64,000 nucleotides of DNA from JAEXZL01 sp049943125 (GTDB lineage Bacteria > Bacillota > Clostridia > Clostridiales > Clostridiaceae), in NCBI RefSeq assembly GCF_049943125.1, contig NZ_CP188040.1, positions 1,798,001 through 1,862,000 of the forward strand, in the 5' to 3' direction. The number at the start of each line of letters is the position of its first letter. Positions within the stretch are counted from its first letter, which is position 1. Of the stretch, positions 51,815 to 59,619 are shown piece after piece. The position numbers were made by a program, and so were the translations under genes. The notes beneath the pieces are model-generated. The model saw nothing but the letters and a program-made list of their open reading frames with translations. It had not been told where the DNA came from and did not search any database.

Positions 51815-52480
51815 ATGAAAGAATTTATTAAAAAGCATTCATTATTATTACCAGTGGCCATTTACGGCATCATTTATATGTCCTGGTTTGCTCTTTTAGA
51901 GGAAAAGGTCCAGGAGCCTGTTCATATAATTCATTCTGTTATAGATGATTTTATTCCTTTTGTGGAGGTTTTTGTTGTGCCATATTTCCTTTGGTTTGCC
52001 TTCGTGGCCTTCTTTGGGATATATTTTTATTTTAAGGATAGGGAGGATTTTAAGAAGCTTGCAATAAATCTAGCCTTTGGTATGACGGCATTTCTTATAA
52101 TTTCTACCTTATTCCCCAATGGGCATGAGTTAAGGCTGGAGGTTTTTCCTAGAGATAATATTTTTACGGATATGGTCAAGCATCTATATACTATAGATAC
52201 TCCAACTAACATACTTCCAAGTATCCATGTTTATAATACTCTCTGTATATACCATGGGGTAAAAAATAGTGCTCTATTTAGGAATAAAAAGGTTTGGCGA
52301 GGGGCTACCTCTCTGTTAGCGTGGTCTATTATTGCTTCTACGGTATTTTTAAAGCAGCATTCTATAATAGACGTTTTCCTTGCTTTTGCCTTAGAGATTC
52401 CTATGTATATGCTCCTTTATAAGGGAGTGAGCCTTAAGTTTAGGTCTATTAAAGAAAAGTCTCAGATGGAAACTATGTAA
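51815..52480 (+). CDS. PAP2-family membrane phosphatase
   Basis: The ATG at 51815 is preferred (GAGGTAGGG 6-9 bases before); a GTG at 51809 is possible. The 221-residue product has about six membrane helices. The phosphatase motifs are LPSIHVYNTL (C2-like S-x-H) and LKQHSIIDVFLAF (C3-like H and D), of the inositolphosphotransferase-like PAP2 branch that often lacks the first Lys/Arg motif. It may remove phosphates from lipid carriers or phospholipids. The next gene, for UDP-galactopyranose mutase, starts 35 bases later on the same strand. Confidence 0.8.
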   Translation: MKEFIKKHSLLLPVAIYGIIYMSWFALLEEKVQEPVHIIHSVIDDFIPFVEVFVVPYFLWFAFVAFFGIYFYFKDREDFKKLAINLAFGMTAFLIISTLFPNGHELRLEVFPRDNIFTDMVKHLYTIDTPTNILPSIHVYNTLCIYHGVKNSALFRNKKVWRGATSLLAWSIIASTVFLKQHSIIDVFLAFALEIPMYMLLYKGVSLKFRSIKEKSQMETM

Positions 52481-52515
52481 AAAATGTCTTTATGAAGGAA
52501 GGTAAGGTAAGTGCC

Positions 52516-53625
52516 ATGAAAGAGTACGATTATTTAATTGTGGGCAGCGGTTTATTTGGAGCTGTATTTGCCCATGAAGCTAAGAAGTTAGGAAAAAAGT
52601 GCCTTGTTATAGACAGAAGGGATCATATCGGTGGGAACATTTATACAGAGGAAGTAGAAGGGATACAGGTTCATAAATACGGAGCTCATATATTCCATAC
52701 TAGCAATGATAGGATATGGAAGTACATACAGCAGTTTGGTGAGTTTAATCGCTTTACTAATTCTCCTGTGGCTAGATATAAGGATGAGCTATATAATCTT
52801 CCCTTTAACATGAATACCTTCAATAAGATGTGGGGAGTAGTAACTCCTGAGGAGGCAGAAGCTAAGCTAGAGGAGCAGAGGAGAGAAGCTGGGATAGAGA
52901 ATCCAAAAAATCTCGAGGAGCAGGCTATAAGCCTTATAGGTAGGGATATTTATGAGAAGCTTATTAAGGGCTATACAGAAAAGCAGTGGGGAAGAAGGGC
53001 TACAGAGCTTCCTGCTTTTATTATAAAGAGGCTCCCTGTTAGACTAACCTACGACAATAACTATTTTAATGATAGCCATCAAGGAATTCCTAAAGCAGGC
53101 TATACTTCTCTTGTAGAGGGGATGCTGGAGGGAATAGAGGTAAGGCTTAATACAGATTTTCTTAAAAATAGAGAAGAATTAATGGAAATAGCCGATAAAA
53201 TAATATATACAGGTATGATTGATGAATATTACGATTATTGCTATGGAGAGCTGGAGTATAGAAGCCTCCGCTTTGAGACAGAAGTTCTCGATAGGAAAAA
53301 TTATCAAGGAAATGCAGTGGTTAATTATACAGAATATGAGGTTCCTTATACCAGGATTATTGAGCATAAGCATTTTGCCTTTGGTACTCAGCCTAAAACT
53401 GTTATAACCAGAGAATATCCTGCTGACTGGAAAAGGGGTGACGAGCCTTATTATCCTGTTAATGATGAGAAGAATAACAGCCTGTATAAAAAGTACAGAG
53501 AGCTTGCTGAAAAAGAGGAAAGGATAATCTTTGGAGGAAGGCTTGGTTCATATAAATATTATGACATGCACAATGTAATTTATGAGGCTCTTCAATGTGT
53601 TAAAAAGGAGCTTACGGATAAATAA
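52516..53625 (+). CDS. glf: UDP-galactopyranose mutase
   Basis: The ATG at 52516 (MKEYDYLIVGSGLFGAVFAH) is preferred over ATG 52492 because family members start here. The 369-residue flavoprotein binds FAD at VGSGLFGAVF and VIDRRDHIGGNIYTEE. Other marks are KYGAHIFHTSND, the GYTEKQWG motif, LPVRLTYDNNYFND and the C-terminal FGGRLGSYKYYDMHNVI. It turns UDP-galactopyranose into UDP-galactofuranose for cell-surface glycans. It lies between a PAP2 phosphatase and a GT2 glycosyltransferase, a likely three-gene envelope operon. Confidence 0.95.
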   Translation: MKEYDYLIVGSGLFGAVFAHEAKKLGKKCLVIDRRDHIGGNIYTEEVEGIQVHKYGAHIFHTSNDRIWKYIQQFGEFNRFTNSPVARYKDELYNLPFNMNTFNKMWGVVTPEEAEAKLEEQRREAGIENPKNLEEQAISLIGRDIYEKLIKGYTEKQWGRRATELPAFIIKRLPVRLTYDNNYFNDSHQGIPKAGYTSLVEGMLEGIEVRLNTDFLKNREELMEIADKIIYTGMIDEYYDYCYGELEYRSLRFETEVLDRKNYQGNAVVNYTEYEVPYTRIIEHKHFAFGTQPKTVITREYPADWKRGDEPYYPVNDEKNNSLYKKYRELAEKEERIIFGGRLGSYKYYDMHNVIYEALQCVKKELTDK

Positions 53626-53674
53626 ACGTTATATTTAAAGGAATAATTTTAAACCATAAAGAAGGAAAATTAAC

Positions 53675-54703
53675 ATGATAAAAGATAAGCTACTAACCGT
53701 TGTAATACCCTGCTACAATTCAGCAGGCTACATGAAAAATGCAATAGAATCAGCTTTAGGCCACGAGGACTTGGTAGAGCTTATTATAGTTGATGATGGT
53801 TCTACTAAGGACAATACCCTGGAAATAGCTAAGGAATATGAAAGTAAGTATCCTGACAGTGTAAGGGCAATACATCAGGAAAATGGCGGCCATGGTGCTG
53901 CAGTAATGGCAGGAGTAAAAAATGCTAAGGGAAGATATCTTAAGGTATTGGACAGCGATGACTGGCTAGATAAGGAAGGGATGGACAAGCTTCTTTCCTT
54001 TATGACCTCTTCTATAGAAAAGGGGGAGGAACTGGATCTTATAGTATGTAATTATGTATATGAAAAGCCTTCTGAGGGAAAGAGAAAATCCATAGGCTAT
54101 AAAAATGTAATGCCGGTAAATAGGATATTCACTTGGAAGGATATGGGTAAGTTCCGCATAAGCCAGTACCTACTGATGCATTCTGTTGTTTATAAGAGAG
54201 AGGTACTCTTGGAGGCTAAGGTAGATCTCCCTAGGAAGACCTTTTATGTGGACAATATTTTTGTATATCAGCCACTGCCTTATGTTAAGAGCATATACTA
54301 CATGGATATAGACCTTTATCATTATTTTGTAGGCCGAGAAGATCAGTCTGTAAATGAAAAGATAATGATAGGCAGAATAGACCAGCAGCTTAGGGTTACA
54401 GATATAATGACCTCTGCCCACAGGCTAAACACTATTAAAGAGCCAGCTCTGAAGAAGTATATGACTCATTATTTATCCATGATGATGACCATATGCTCCA
54501 CCCTACTTATAAAGGAAGGGTCAGAGGAAAGTGAAAGGAAGTACAACCAGCTCTGGGAGGATATTAGGACAAAGTATCCGGAGGAATATGCCCTTATAAA
54601 AAAGGAGTTCCTGGGCTGGGCCGTAGAAACAGACAGCAAGGCCTTCAAAAAGATAATTATTCTGTGCTATGAGATAGCAAGAAGGCTTTATCACTTTAAT
54701 TAA
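53675..54703 (+). CDS. Family 2 glycosyltransferase
   Basis: A 342-residue GT-A fold transferase. The nucleotide-sugar site is VVIPCYNSAGYMKNAIESAL and LIIVDDGSTKDNT; the metal-binding motif is KVLDSDDWLD near residue 90, preceded by ENGGHGAAVMAGVKNAKGRY. The C-terminal 100 residues are helical, without clear membrane segments. It follows glf by 49 bases and may transfer galactofuranose or another sugar to a surface glycan. Donor and acceptor cannot be read from sequence. GAAGGAAAA precedes the ATG. Confidence 0.88.
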   Translation: MIKDKLLTVVIPCYNSAGYMKNAIESALGHEDLVELIIVDDGSTKDNTLEIAKEYESKYPDSVRAIHQENGGHGAAVMAGVKNAKGRYLKVLDSDDWLDKEGMDKLLSFMTSSIEKGEELDLIVCNYVYEKPSEGKRKSIGYKNVMPVNRIFTWKDMGKFRISQYLLMHSVVYKREVLLEAKVDLPRKTFYVDNIFVYQPLPYVKSIYYMDIDLYHYFVGREDQSVNEKIMIGRIDQQLRVTDIMTSAHRLNTIKEPALKKYMTHYLSMMMTICSTLLIKEGSEESERKYNQLWEDIRTKYPEEYALIKKEFLGWAVETDSKAFKKIIILCYEIARRLYHFN

Positions 54704-54758
54704 AAGCTATATTTTAAAATTTAAATTATAATATATTATAAGCAATACATTTAATTTA

Positions 54759-54792
54759 AAAGTCCAGTGAATTTTAAAATTCACTGGACTTT
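54759..54792. terminator. 34-base perfect palindromic terminator
   Basis: A 17-bp arm at 54759-54775 meets its exact complement at 54776-54792 with no spacer (core AGTCCAGTGAATT/AATTCACTGGACT), so the loop must form from inner T/A bases. It works as a terminator for the glf-GT2 operon. Confidence 0.85.
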
Positions 54793-54834
54793 AGTTTGAA
54801 ATAATTTAAAACTATAAACTTGATAATTATTGAT

Positions 54835-54906
54835 ATATGGAAAGTTTGCTTGACATAACTGGAACAATACTATATACTTAAAATATGGAAAGTTAGCTTT
54901 ACATAA
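54835..54906 (+). promoter_or_regulatory. Pair of 24-base direct repeats flanking the XRE promoter
   Basis: Repeat one (54835-54858) and repeat two (54883-54906) share ATATGGAAAGTT-n-GCTT-n-ACATAA with only two differences. Their starts are 48 bases apart. The first covers the -35, the second the transcription start and leader up to the ribosome site. This is the layout of an operator pair for self-repression by the encoded HTH protein. Confidence 0.75.
54850..54878 (+). promoter_or_regulatory. Strong sigma-A promoter of the XRE regulator gene
   Basis: TTGACA (54850-54855), 17 bp, TATACT (54873-54878). The transcription start would be near 54885. The -35 lies inside the first of two direct repeats. 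Confidence 0.85.
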
Positions 54907-54917
54907 AGGAGGCTATA

Positions 54918-55115
54918 ATGAAAAATAGATTAGAAGAAATTAGAAAAGAAAAAGGAATTAAACAAGAAGAACTTGCAAGGGAGCTCCAGGTATCTCGACA
55001 AACCATTAGTTCATTAGAAAAAGGAAGATATAATCCTTCTATTATATTAGCATTTAAAATTGCTAGGTACTTTGGAATGAGTGTAGAAGAAATATTTATT
55101 TATGAGGAGGAATAG
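54918..55115 (+). CDS. XRE-family helix-turn-helix regulator
   Basis: A 65-residue protein made up of one HTH_3 domain (MKNRLEEIRKEKGIKQEELA, then QVSRQTISSLEKGRYNPSIILAFKIA), a Cro/C1-type DNA-binding fold. AAGGAGG precedes the ATG. It lies two bases before a small membrane protein gene, a common regulator-membrane partner pair of unclear function. It probably controls its own promoter through the two direct repeats upstream. Confidence 0.92.
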   Translation: MKNRLEEIRKEKGIKQEELARELQVSRQTISSLEKGRYNPSIILAFKIARYFGMSVEEIFIYEEE

Positions 55116-55117
55116 GA

Positions 55118-55549
55118 ATGAATAAAAAGATGATTAACTATTTTGCTGTAGTAACAGGTATTATACTCCTTGCAAGTGGATTAATTTTAATAAAGTTGAT
55201 TCATACTCCACAGGGGATATTTACAACATTACCTTATATATGCGTAGGAATTGGATGTGGTATATTTGGTTATGGTATTGGCAATATAATAAACTCGAGG
55301 ATTATGTATAATAATCCAGATGTTAAAAAACAAGTGGAAATTGAATTGAAAGATGAACGTAATATTGCTATACAAAATAGTGCAAAGGCAAAAGCATATG
55401 ACATGATGATTTTTGTTTTTGGAGCATTAATGATATCCTTAGCATTAATGAATGTTGAGATGATGGTTATATTGATGCTAGTTACCTCTTATTTATTTGT
55501 AGTAGGCTATAGCATTTATTGTAGAATAAAATATAATAAAGAGATGTAA
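55118..55549 (+). CDS. Small membrane protein paired with the XRE regulator
   Basis: A 143-residue protein with four hydrophobic helices: near 8-24 (FAVVTGIILLASGLILI), 35-56 (LPYICVGIGCGIFGYGIGNI), 95-112 and 117-136. A charged cytoplasmic segment with LKDERNIAIQNSAKAKAYDM lies between helices two and three. That D-E-R-x-x-x-I-x-x-x-A-x-A-K motif is typical of the DUF2178-like partners of short XRE proteins. The function is unknown; it may sense the membrane and relay to the regulator. Confidence 0.75.
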   Translation: MNKKMINYFAVVTGIILLASGLILIKLIHTPQGIFTTLPYICVGIGCGIFGYGIGNIINSRIMYNNPDVKKQVEIELKDERNIAIQNSAKAKAYDMMIFVFGALMISLALMNVEMMVILMLVTSYLFVVGYSIYCRIKYNKEM

Positions 55550-55580
55550 TTAATCCTTAATTATTTATAATAATAATTAG

Positions 55581-55624
55581 AAAGATAGTTAAAGTCATAT
55601 TAAGATATTTAGCTATCTTTTTGT
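55581..55624 (+). terminator. Terminator of the XRE operon
   Basis: AAAGATAGTTAAA (55581-55593) pairs with TTTAGCTATCTTT (55608-55620), one G-T pair, then TTG. Confidence 0.8.
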
Positions 55625-55739
55625 AATTTACCATTTATTTTAAATCATTGGTATTTTGGTGGATAAAAATTTTTAAATTACCTGTAACGAAATCATAAGT
55701 TTTGATATTAATAGATAGAAACTGTGAAAGGAGGTGGCG

Positions 55740-56228
55740 GTGTTGCCGTCTTCAATGGAAGAAATTTATAAAGCTCACTCTCAGGCAGTTTATCGCTATC
55801 TCCTCTCTTTAACTCATAGTGAAGAATTAGCTGAGGAGCTGACCCAAGAAACCTTCTATCAGGCAATAAAAGGGATAGAGCGCTTTGATGGCTCCTGTAA
55901 GATAACTACCTGGCTCTGTTCTATTGCTAAGAATCAGCTTTATAGTTATTACAGGAAGCATCCAGGTACAGAAGTGCTTGAAGAGGATATACAAGGTGCA
56001 ACCTCCTTAGAGGCTGAGGTGATGTCAAATATCAACCGGCTGGAGATTCTAAAAAAGCTCCATTTATTTCAGGAGCCCTTCCGGGAGGTTATGTACCTCA
56101 GGCTATTTGGTGATTTATCCTTTCGTGAAATAGGTGAGATTCTCGGCAGGACAGAAAACTGGGCCAGGGTAACCTATTACCGTGGAAAAGAAAAGTTGAA
56201 AAAGGAGATGGACACAGATGGAGAATAA
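55740..56228 (+). CDS. ECF-type RNA polymerase sigma factor (pair 1)
   Basis: A 162-residue group IV sigma factor. AAAGGAGG (55727-55734) sets the start at GTG 55740 or TTG 55743; a GTG at 55734 overlaps the site. Region 2: HSQAVYRYLLSLTHSEELAE, ELTQETFYQAI and RFDGSCKITTWLCSIAKNQL. Region 4: FREVMYLRLFGDLSFREIGE and GRTENWARVTYYRGKEKLKK. It overlaps the anti-sigma gene by 11 bases. It is clearly paralogous to the leftward sigma at 60578, sharing the LSF..IG and ENWA.VT motifs. The inducing signal is unknown. Confidence 0.93.
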   Translation: MLPSSMEEIYKAHSQAVYRYLLSLTHSEELAEELTQETFYQAIKGIERFDGSCKITTWLCSIAKNQLYSYYRKHPGTEVLEEDIQGATSLEAEVMSNINRLEILKKLHLFQEPFREVMYLRLFGDLSFREIGEILGRTENWARVTYYRGKEKLKKEMDTDGE

Positions 56229-57183
56229 ATTACCCTGTGAAATTGTTCAGGATTTGTTGCCCACCTATGTGGATGGGCTTACCAATGAGGTTACTAATAA
56301 GGCAGTGGAAAAGCATATAAAGGAATGTGACAGCTGCGCTTCAATGCTCAAGAGAATGAGAGAACCTGAGAAGATAGAACAGCCGGAGGTGGCTGAGATT
56401 GACTATTTGAAGAAAACTAGAAAAAGGTTTGGACGTATTGCTTTATTCAGCACATTAGCGGCAGTATTAGCCGTAGTCCTAGGATTCTTAATTCGCTTCT
56501 ATTATATTGGCAGTGAGGTTTCTGCTACTGTATTAAATTATGATGTCTCTGTTCATGACAATACAATAGCTTTAGATGGAAGTATGCTGGATAGTGGAAG
56601 AGGTTATTCTAGGATTTCCTTTGAAGAGAAGGATGGAGTTGTGGAAGTTAATATATATGCTGCTCCAAAGACCTTCTTAAATGATGGAGAGTTCACCTCC
56701 CAGTATACAGCGGAGGAGGAGATTACAGAGGTTCGTATAGGAGATACAGTAATCTGGGATAATGGAGTAAAAATAAGCAAGAGTACCGCTTCCCTATATG
56801 CAGCTAAGAATCCTTATGTAGGGAATATGGGTGGAAATATGAGGGTAGCCATAGCTCTGGGCATATCTGAGAAGATAGGTGGCTTTACCAATGAGCTTCA
56901 CACAGATGCAGAGCCTTATGGCTGGAAGCTTATTTTCAGGGATAATATATCCTCTGGTAGAGAAGCTAGCCTACAAGAGGAGATGACTTTGAATTCCTAT
57001 GCAATCCTTGCTGTCATAGACAATCTCAGCTATGTTACCTGGGAATATAAAACTGAAGCCGGGCTGCAGGAATTGACTGTAGATAAGGACGCAGCAAGCT
57101 CTTTTGTAGGCCGTGATATCAAGAGCTTTGATGAAAGTCCTGCAGAGCTCCAGAAGCTTATGGAGCAGCTTAAGCTTAATTAG
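56218..57183 (+). CDS. Membrane anti-sigma factor with zinc-binding domain (pair 1)
   Basis: A 321-residue protein. The N-terminal anti-sigma zinc finger (CEIVQDLLPTYVDGLTNEVT, then VEKHIKECDSCASML with H-x3-C-x2-C) binds and holds the sigma factor in the cytoplasm. A single membrane helix lies near residues 73-92 (IALFSTLAAVLAVVLGFLIR). The remaining 220 residues are outside, beta-rich (DVSVHDNTIALDGSMLDSGR), and resemble DUF4179-like sensory domains. It overlaps the sigma gene by 11 bases. Confidence 0.88.
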   Translation: MENKLPCEIVQDLLPTYVDGLTNEVTNKAVEKHIKECDSCASMLKRMREPEKIEQPEVAEIDYLKKTRKRFGRIALFSTLAAVLAVVLGFLIRFYYIGSEVSATVLNYDVSVHDNTIALDGSMLDSGRGYSRISFEEKDGVVEVNIYAAPKTFLNDGEFTSQYTAEEEITEVRIGDTVIWDNGVKISKSTASLYAAKNPYVGNMGGNMRVAIALGISEKIGGFTNELHTDAEPYGWKLIFRDNISSGREASLQEEMTLNSYAILAVIDNLSYVTWEYKTEAGLQELTVDKDAASSFVGRDIKSFDESPAELQKLMEQLKLN

Positions 57184-57263
57184 GTTGTGTTTTTAACATT
57201 AATGACCTATTATGTAATTAAAAGGGCAGAGAGTACTGCTTAAGAGAAAGAAGAGGGTAAAAG

Positions 57264-57962
57264 GTGAAGGAAATAGAGGAATATGTTCAAAATTACTTGT
57301 TTGCTAATCAGGATTTAACGTACAGAGCTTTTAACTGCAAGCTTATACCCACGATAAATCCTGAAGCAGTCATAGGGGTAAGGACTCCAGTGCTCAGGAA
57401 GTTTTCAAAGGAGCTTGCAAAAATGCCAGAGTCTAGAGAGTTTTTAAATAGCTTGCCTCATAAGTATTATGAAGAAAACAATCTCCATGGCTTCCTGGTT
57501 GAGAATATTAAGGACTATGACGCTTGTATAGCTGCCGTAGAAGAATTTCTCCCTTATATTGATAATTGGGCTACCTGCGATCTTATGGCTCCAAAGATCT
57601 TTAAAAAGCATCTTCCGGAGCTCTTGGAGAAGATTAAGCTATGGCTTAAATCTGATAGAACCTATACCATACGCTTTGCCATTGGAATGCTTCTGAGCTT
57701 TTACCTAGATAGTGAGTTTAAGGTGGAGTATCTAGACCTTGTAGCTAGTGTAAGATCTGAGGAATACTATGTGAATATGATGATAGCCTGGTACTTTGCC
57801 ACTGCTCTAGCTAAGCAGTATGATGCAGCACTACTATATATTGAAGAGCAGAGATTGGATAGATGGACACATAATAAGGCTATTCAGAAGGCTATAGAGA
57901 GCTATAGGATTAGTGAGGAGAAGAAGGGATATTTGAGGACGAAGAAGATAAAAAGCAAGTAA
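57264..57962 (+). CDS. DNA alkylation repair protein, AlkD-like
   Basis: A 232-residue all-helical HEAT-like repeat protein. It starts at GTG 57264. The opening MKEIEEYVQNYLFANQDLTY, the IGVRTPVLRKFSKELAK segment, LPYIDNWATCDLMAPKIFKK (with the conserved Trp and Asp of the active site) and TYTIRFAIGMLLSFYLD match the AlkD family, which removes positively charged alkylated bases such as 3-methyladenine and 7-methylguanine. It is independent of the nearby sigma operon by spacing (80 bases). The polypurine block starts at its 3' end. Confidence 0.9.
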   Translation: MKEIEEYVQNYLFANQDLTYRAFNCKLIPTINPEAVIGVRTPVLRKFSKELAKMPESREFLNSLPHKYYEENNLHGFLVENIKDYDACIAAVEEFLPYIDNWATCDLMAPKIFKKHLPELLEKIKLWLKSDRTYTIRFAIGMLLSFYLDSEFKVEYLDLVASVRSEEYYVNMMIAWYFATALAKQYDAALLYIEEQRLDRWTHNKAIQKAIESYRISEEKKGYLRTKKIKSK

Positions 57963-58226
57963 GAAGTGAGAGGTAAGAGTTGAAGAGCAGAAAATGAAAA
58001 GCAACTAAGAAGTAAGAGGTAAGAAGTAAGAGTTGAAGAGCAGAAGAGCAGAAGAGCAGAAGAGCAGAAGAGCAGAAGAGCAGAGAAAAGTGAAGAGAGC
58101 AAAGATAAAAGAAGAAAAAGTAAGAAGTGAGAGCTAAGGACTAAGAGTTGAAGAGCAAAAGATGAAGAGCAACTAAGAAGTAAGAGGTAAGAAGTAAGGG
58201 CTAGGAGTTGAAGGGCAGAAGATAAA
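57945..58226 (+). repeat. Polypurine repeat block, copy 2
   Basis: About 280 bases, overwhelmingly A and G on the plus strand. A composite unit beginning AAAAGCAACTAAGAAGTAAG and continuing GGTAAGAAGTAAGAGTTGAA occurs roughly three times (about 57951, 58000 and 58167). The segment CAGAGAAAAGTGAAGAGAGC at 58081-58100 recurs in copy 3. The last codons of alkD already show the same character. No gene; opposite-strand frames are Ser/Leu-rich artefacts. Confidence 0.9.
58035..58082 (+). repeat. Perfect 8-bp tandem repeat, six copies
   Basis: GAAGAGCA repeated six times without change (58035-58082) inside polypurine block 2. The unit length is not a multiple of three. The region is a candidate for copy-number variation by slippage. 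Confidence 0.95.
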
Positions 58227-58247
58227 AAATTGATGAGGTGAGGGTTT

Positions 58248-59159
58248 GTGAAGATATTAGTGACAGGTGGTACTGTTTTTGTGAGTAAGTATGTAGCTGA
58301 GTATTTTGTTAATAAAGGGCATGAGGTGTTTGTTCTTAATAGAAATACTCGTCCTCAGGTTGAAGGTGTTCAGCTTATTAACTGTGAACGTAATAACCTA
58401 AAGGATATATTAAAAGGACATCATTTTGATGCTGTGTTGGACATCACTGCTTATACTCGAAAGGATGTAGAAGTGCTGCTCAGTGCATTAGGTGAATTTG
58501 ATAATTATATTTTAATCAGTACGAGCGCTGTATATTCAGAAAGGGATCCACAGCCTTTCACTGAAGAGCAACAAACTGGCAGAAATATATATTGGGGAGA
58601 ATATAGTGCAAATAAAATTGAGGCAGAGGAATATCTGTTAGAGAAGGTTCCTCATGCCTACATTATCAGACCACCATATATCTATGGGAAAATGAATAAT
58701 CTATATAGAGAAGCCTTTGTTTTTGACTGTGCTGAAAAGGATATGCCCTTCTACATACCAAAGGACGGTAAAATGCCTCTTCAATTCTTTGATATAGAAG
58801 ATTTGTCCCGCTTTATGGAGCTGCTTTTGGAAAAGCAACCAGAGCAGAGAATTTTTAATGTTGGAAACAAAGATGTTATTACTATTAGTCAGTGGGTTGA
58901 GCTTTGTTATGAGGTGGTAGGAAAAACTCCGGAGTTTAAATATGTTAGTGAAGATATTCCACAGAGAAGCTACTTTCCATTTATAGATTACAGCTATATT
59001 CTCGACGTAAGTAAGCAAAATGAACTGCTACCTGGTACCAAACCTATGCTTCAGGGGTTAAGGGAAGCCTATGAGTGGTATAAAAATAATCGTGAGGCTG
59101 TACGGAAAAGACCATTGATTGAATTTATTGAAGAGAAGCTAATAGAGGATAGAGAATAG
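58248..59159 (+). CDS. NAD-dependent epimerase/dehydratase family protein
   Basis: A 303-residue extended short-chain dehydrogenase starting at GTG 58248 after TGAGGTGAGGG. The Rossmann motif is VKILVTGGTVFVSKYVAEYF, a variant where the usual third glycine (G-x-x-G-x-x-G) is Val/Ser, with NRNTR at the end of strand two. LISTSAVYSE carries the catalytic Ser/Thr, and the YxxxK site is YSANKIEAEE. RPPYIYGKMN and FNVGNKD follow. It could act on a sugar nucleotide or another small molecule. It lies alone between two polypurine repeat blocks. The substrate is not predictable. Confidence 0.85.
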   Translation: MKILVTGGTVFVSKYVAEYFVNKGHEVFVLNRNTRPQVEGVQLINCERNNLKDILKGHHFDAVLDITAYTRKDVEVLLSALGEFDNYILISTSAVYSERDPQPFTEEQQTGRNIYWGEYSANKIEAEEYLLEKVPHAYIIRPPYIYGKMNNLYREAFVFDCAEKDMPFYIPKDGKMPLQFFDIEDLSRFMELLLEKQPEQRIFNVGNKDVITISQWVELCYEVVGKTPEFKYVSEDIPQRSYFPFIDYSYILDVSKQNELLPGTKPMLQGLREAYEWYKNNREAVRKRPLIEFIEEKLIEDRE

Positions 59160-59326
59160 AGAAGAGATAAGAGAGAAAAGAGCAGAAGATAAAAAGCAAC
59201 TAAGAAGTAAGAGGTAAGAGGTAAGAGGTAAGAGTTGAAGAGCAAAAGAGCAGAGAAAAGTGAAGAGAGCAGAAGATAAAAGAAGAAAAGGTAAGAAGTA
59301 AGGGCTAAGAGATTAAAGGAAAAAGG
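59155..59326 (+). repeat. Polypurine repeat block, copy 3
   Basis: The composite unit of block 2 occurs here once (about 59190-59240), with the inner GGTAAGA word repeated three times. The CAGAGAAAAGTGAAGAGAGC segment recurs at about 59250-59269, followed by the same AGATAAAAGAAGAAAA sequence as in block 2. It begins within the last codons of the epimerase gene. Purines lie on the plus strand as in the other two blocks. Confidence 0.9.
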
Positions 59327-59348
59327 CTTGGAATAGTGGGGGGTAAAA

Positions 59349-59549
59349 ATGAAGTGTCCATATTGTAACGAAGATATGACAATGGGCTATATTCAGAGTG
59401 CAAGGCCAATGTTTTGGGGAGAGAAGAAGCGTAAGTTGTTTTGGTTCCCTAGGAGAGAGGAAGAAATCGAGATTACACAAAATGCCTGGGATAACGATGC
59501 TGAAGCTTTTTACTGCAAGAAGTGTAAAAAGGTAATAATAGATGTATAA
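59349..59549 (+). CDS. Small zinc-ribbon protein (DUF6487/PF20097-like)
   Basis: A 66-residue protein with two CxxC pairs, MKCPYCNEDMTMGYIQS at the start and FYCKKCKKVIIDV at the end, making a four-cysteine zinc ribbon. The middle carries PMFWGEKKRKLFWFPR. The pattern CPYC...G.....R...W fits the PF20097 family of small bacterial zinc-ribbon proteins of unknown role. It has a TGGGGGG-type site 5-8 bases before the ATG and a terminator after it. Confidence 0.8.
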   Translation: MKCPYCNEDMTMGYIQSARPMFWGEKKRKLFWFPRREEEIEITQNAWDNDAEAFYCKKCKKVIIDV

Positions 59550-59568
59550 TATAATGTGAAAAGTAATT

Positions 59569-59598
59569 AAAGGGAGCTCCTGGTGGAGCTCCTTTAGT
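59569..59598. terminator. Bidirectional terminator
   Basis: AAAGG-G-AGCTCC (59569-59580), loop TGGT, GGAGCTCCTTT (59585-59595), one bulged G. It separates the zinc-ribbon gene from the convergent anti-sigma gene. Confidence 0.85.
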
Positions 59599-59619
59599 TT
59601 CTTAAAAGGATTATTTTAC

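Noticed and set aside
58035..58082. Tandem repeats considered as a CRISPR array
   Set aside because: Units are 8 bp with no spacers and there are no cas genes in the window.
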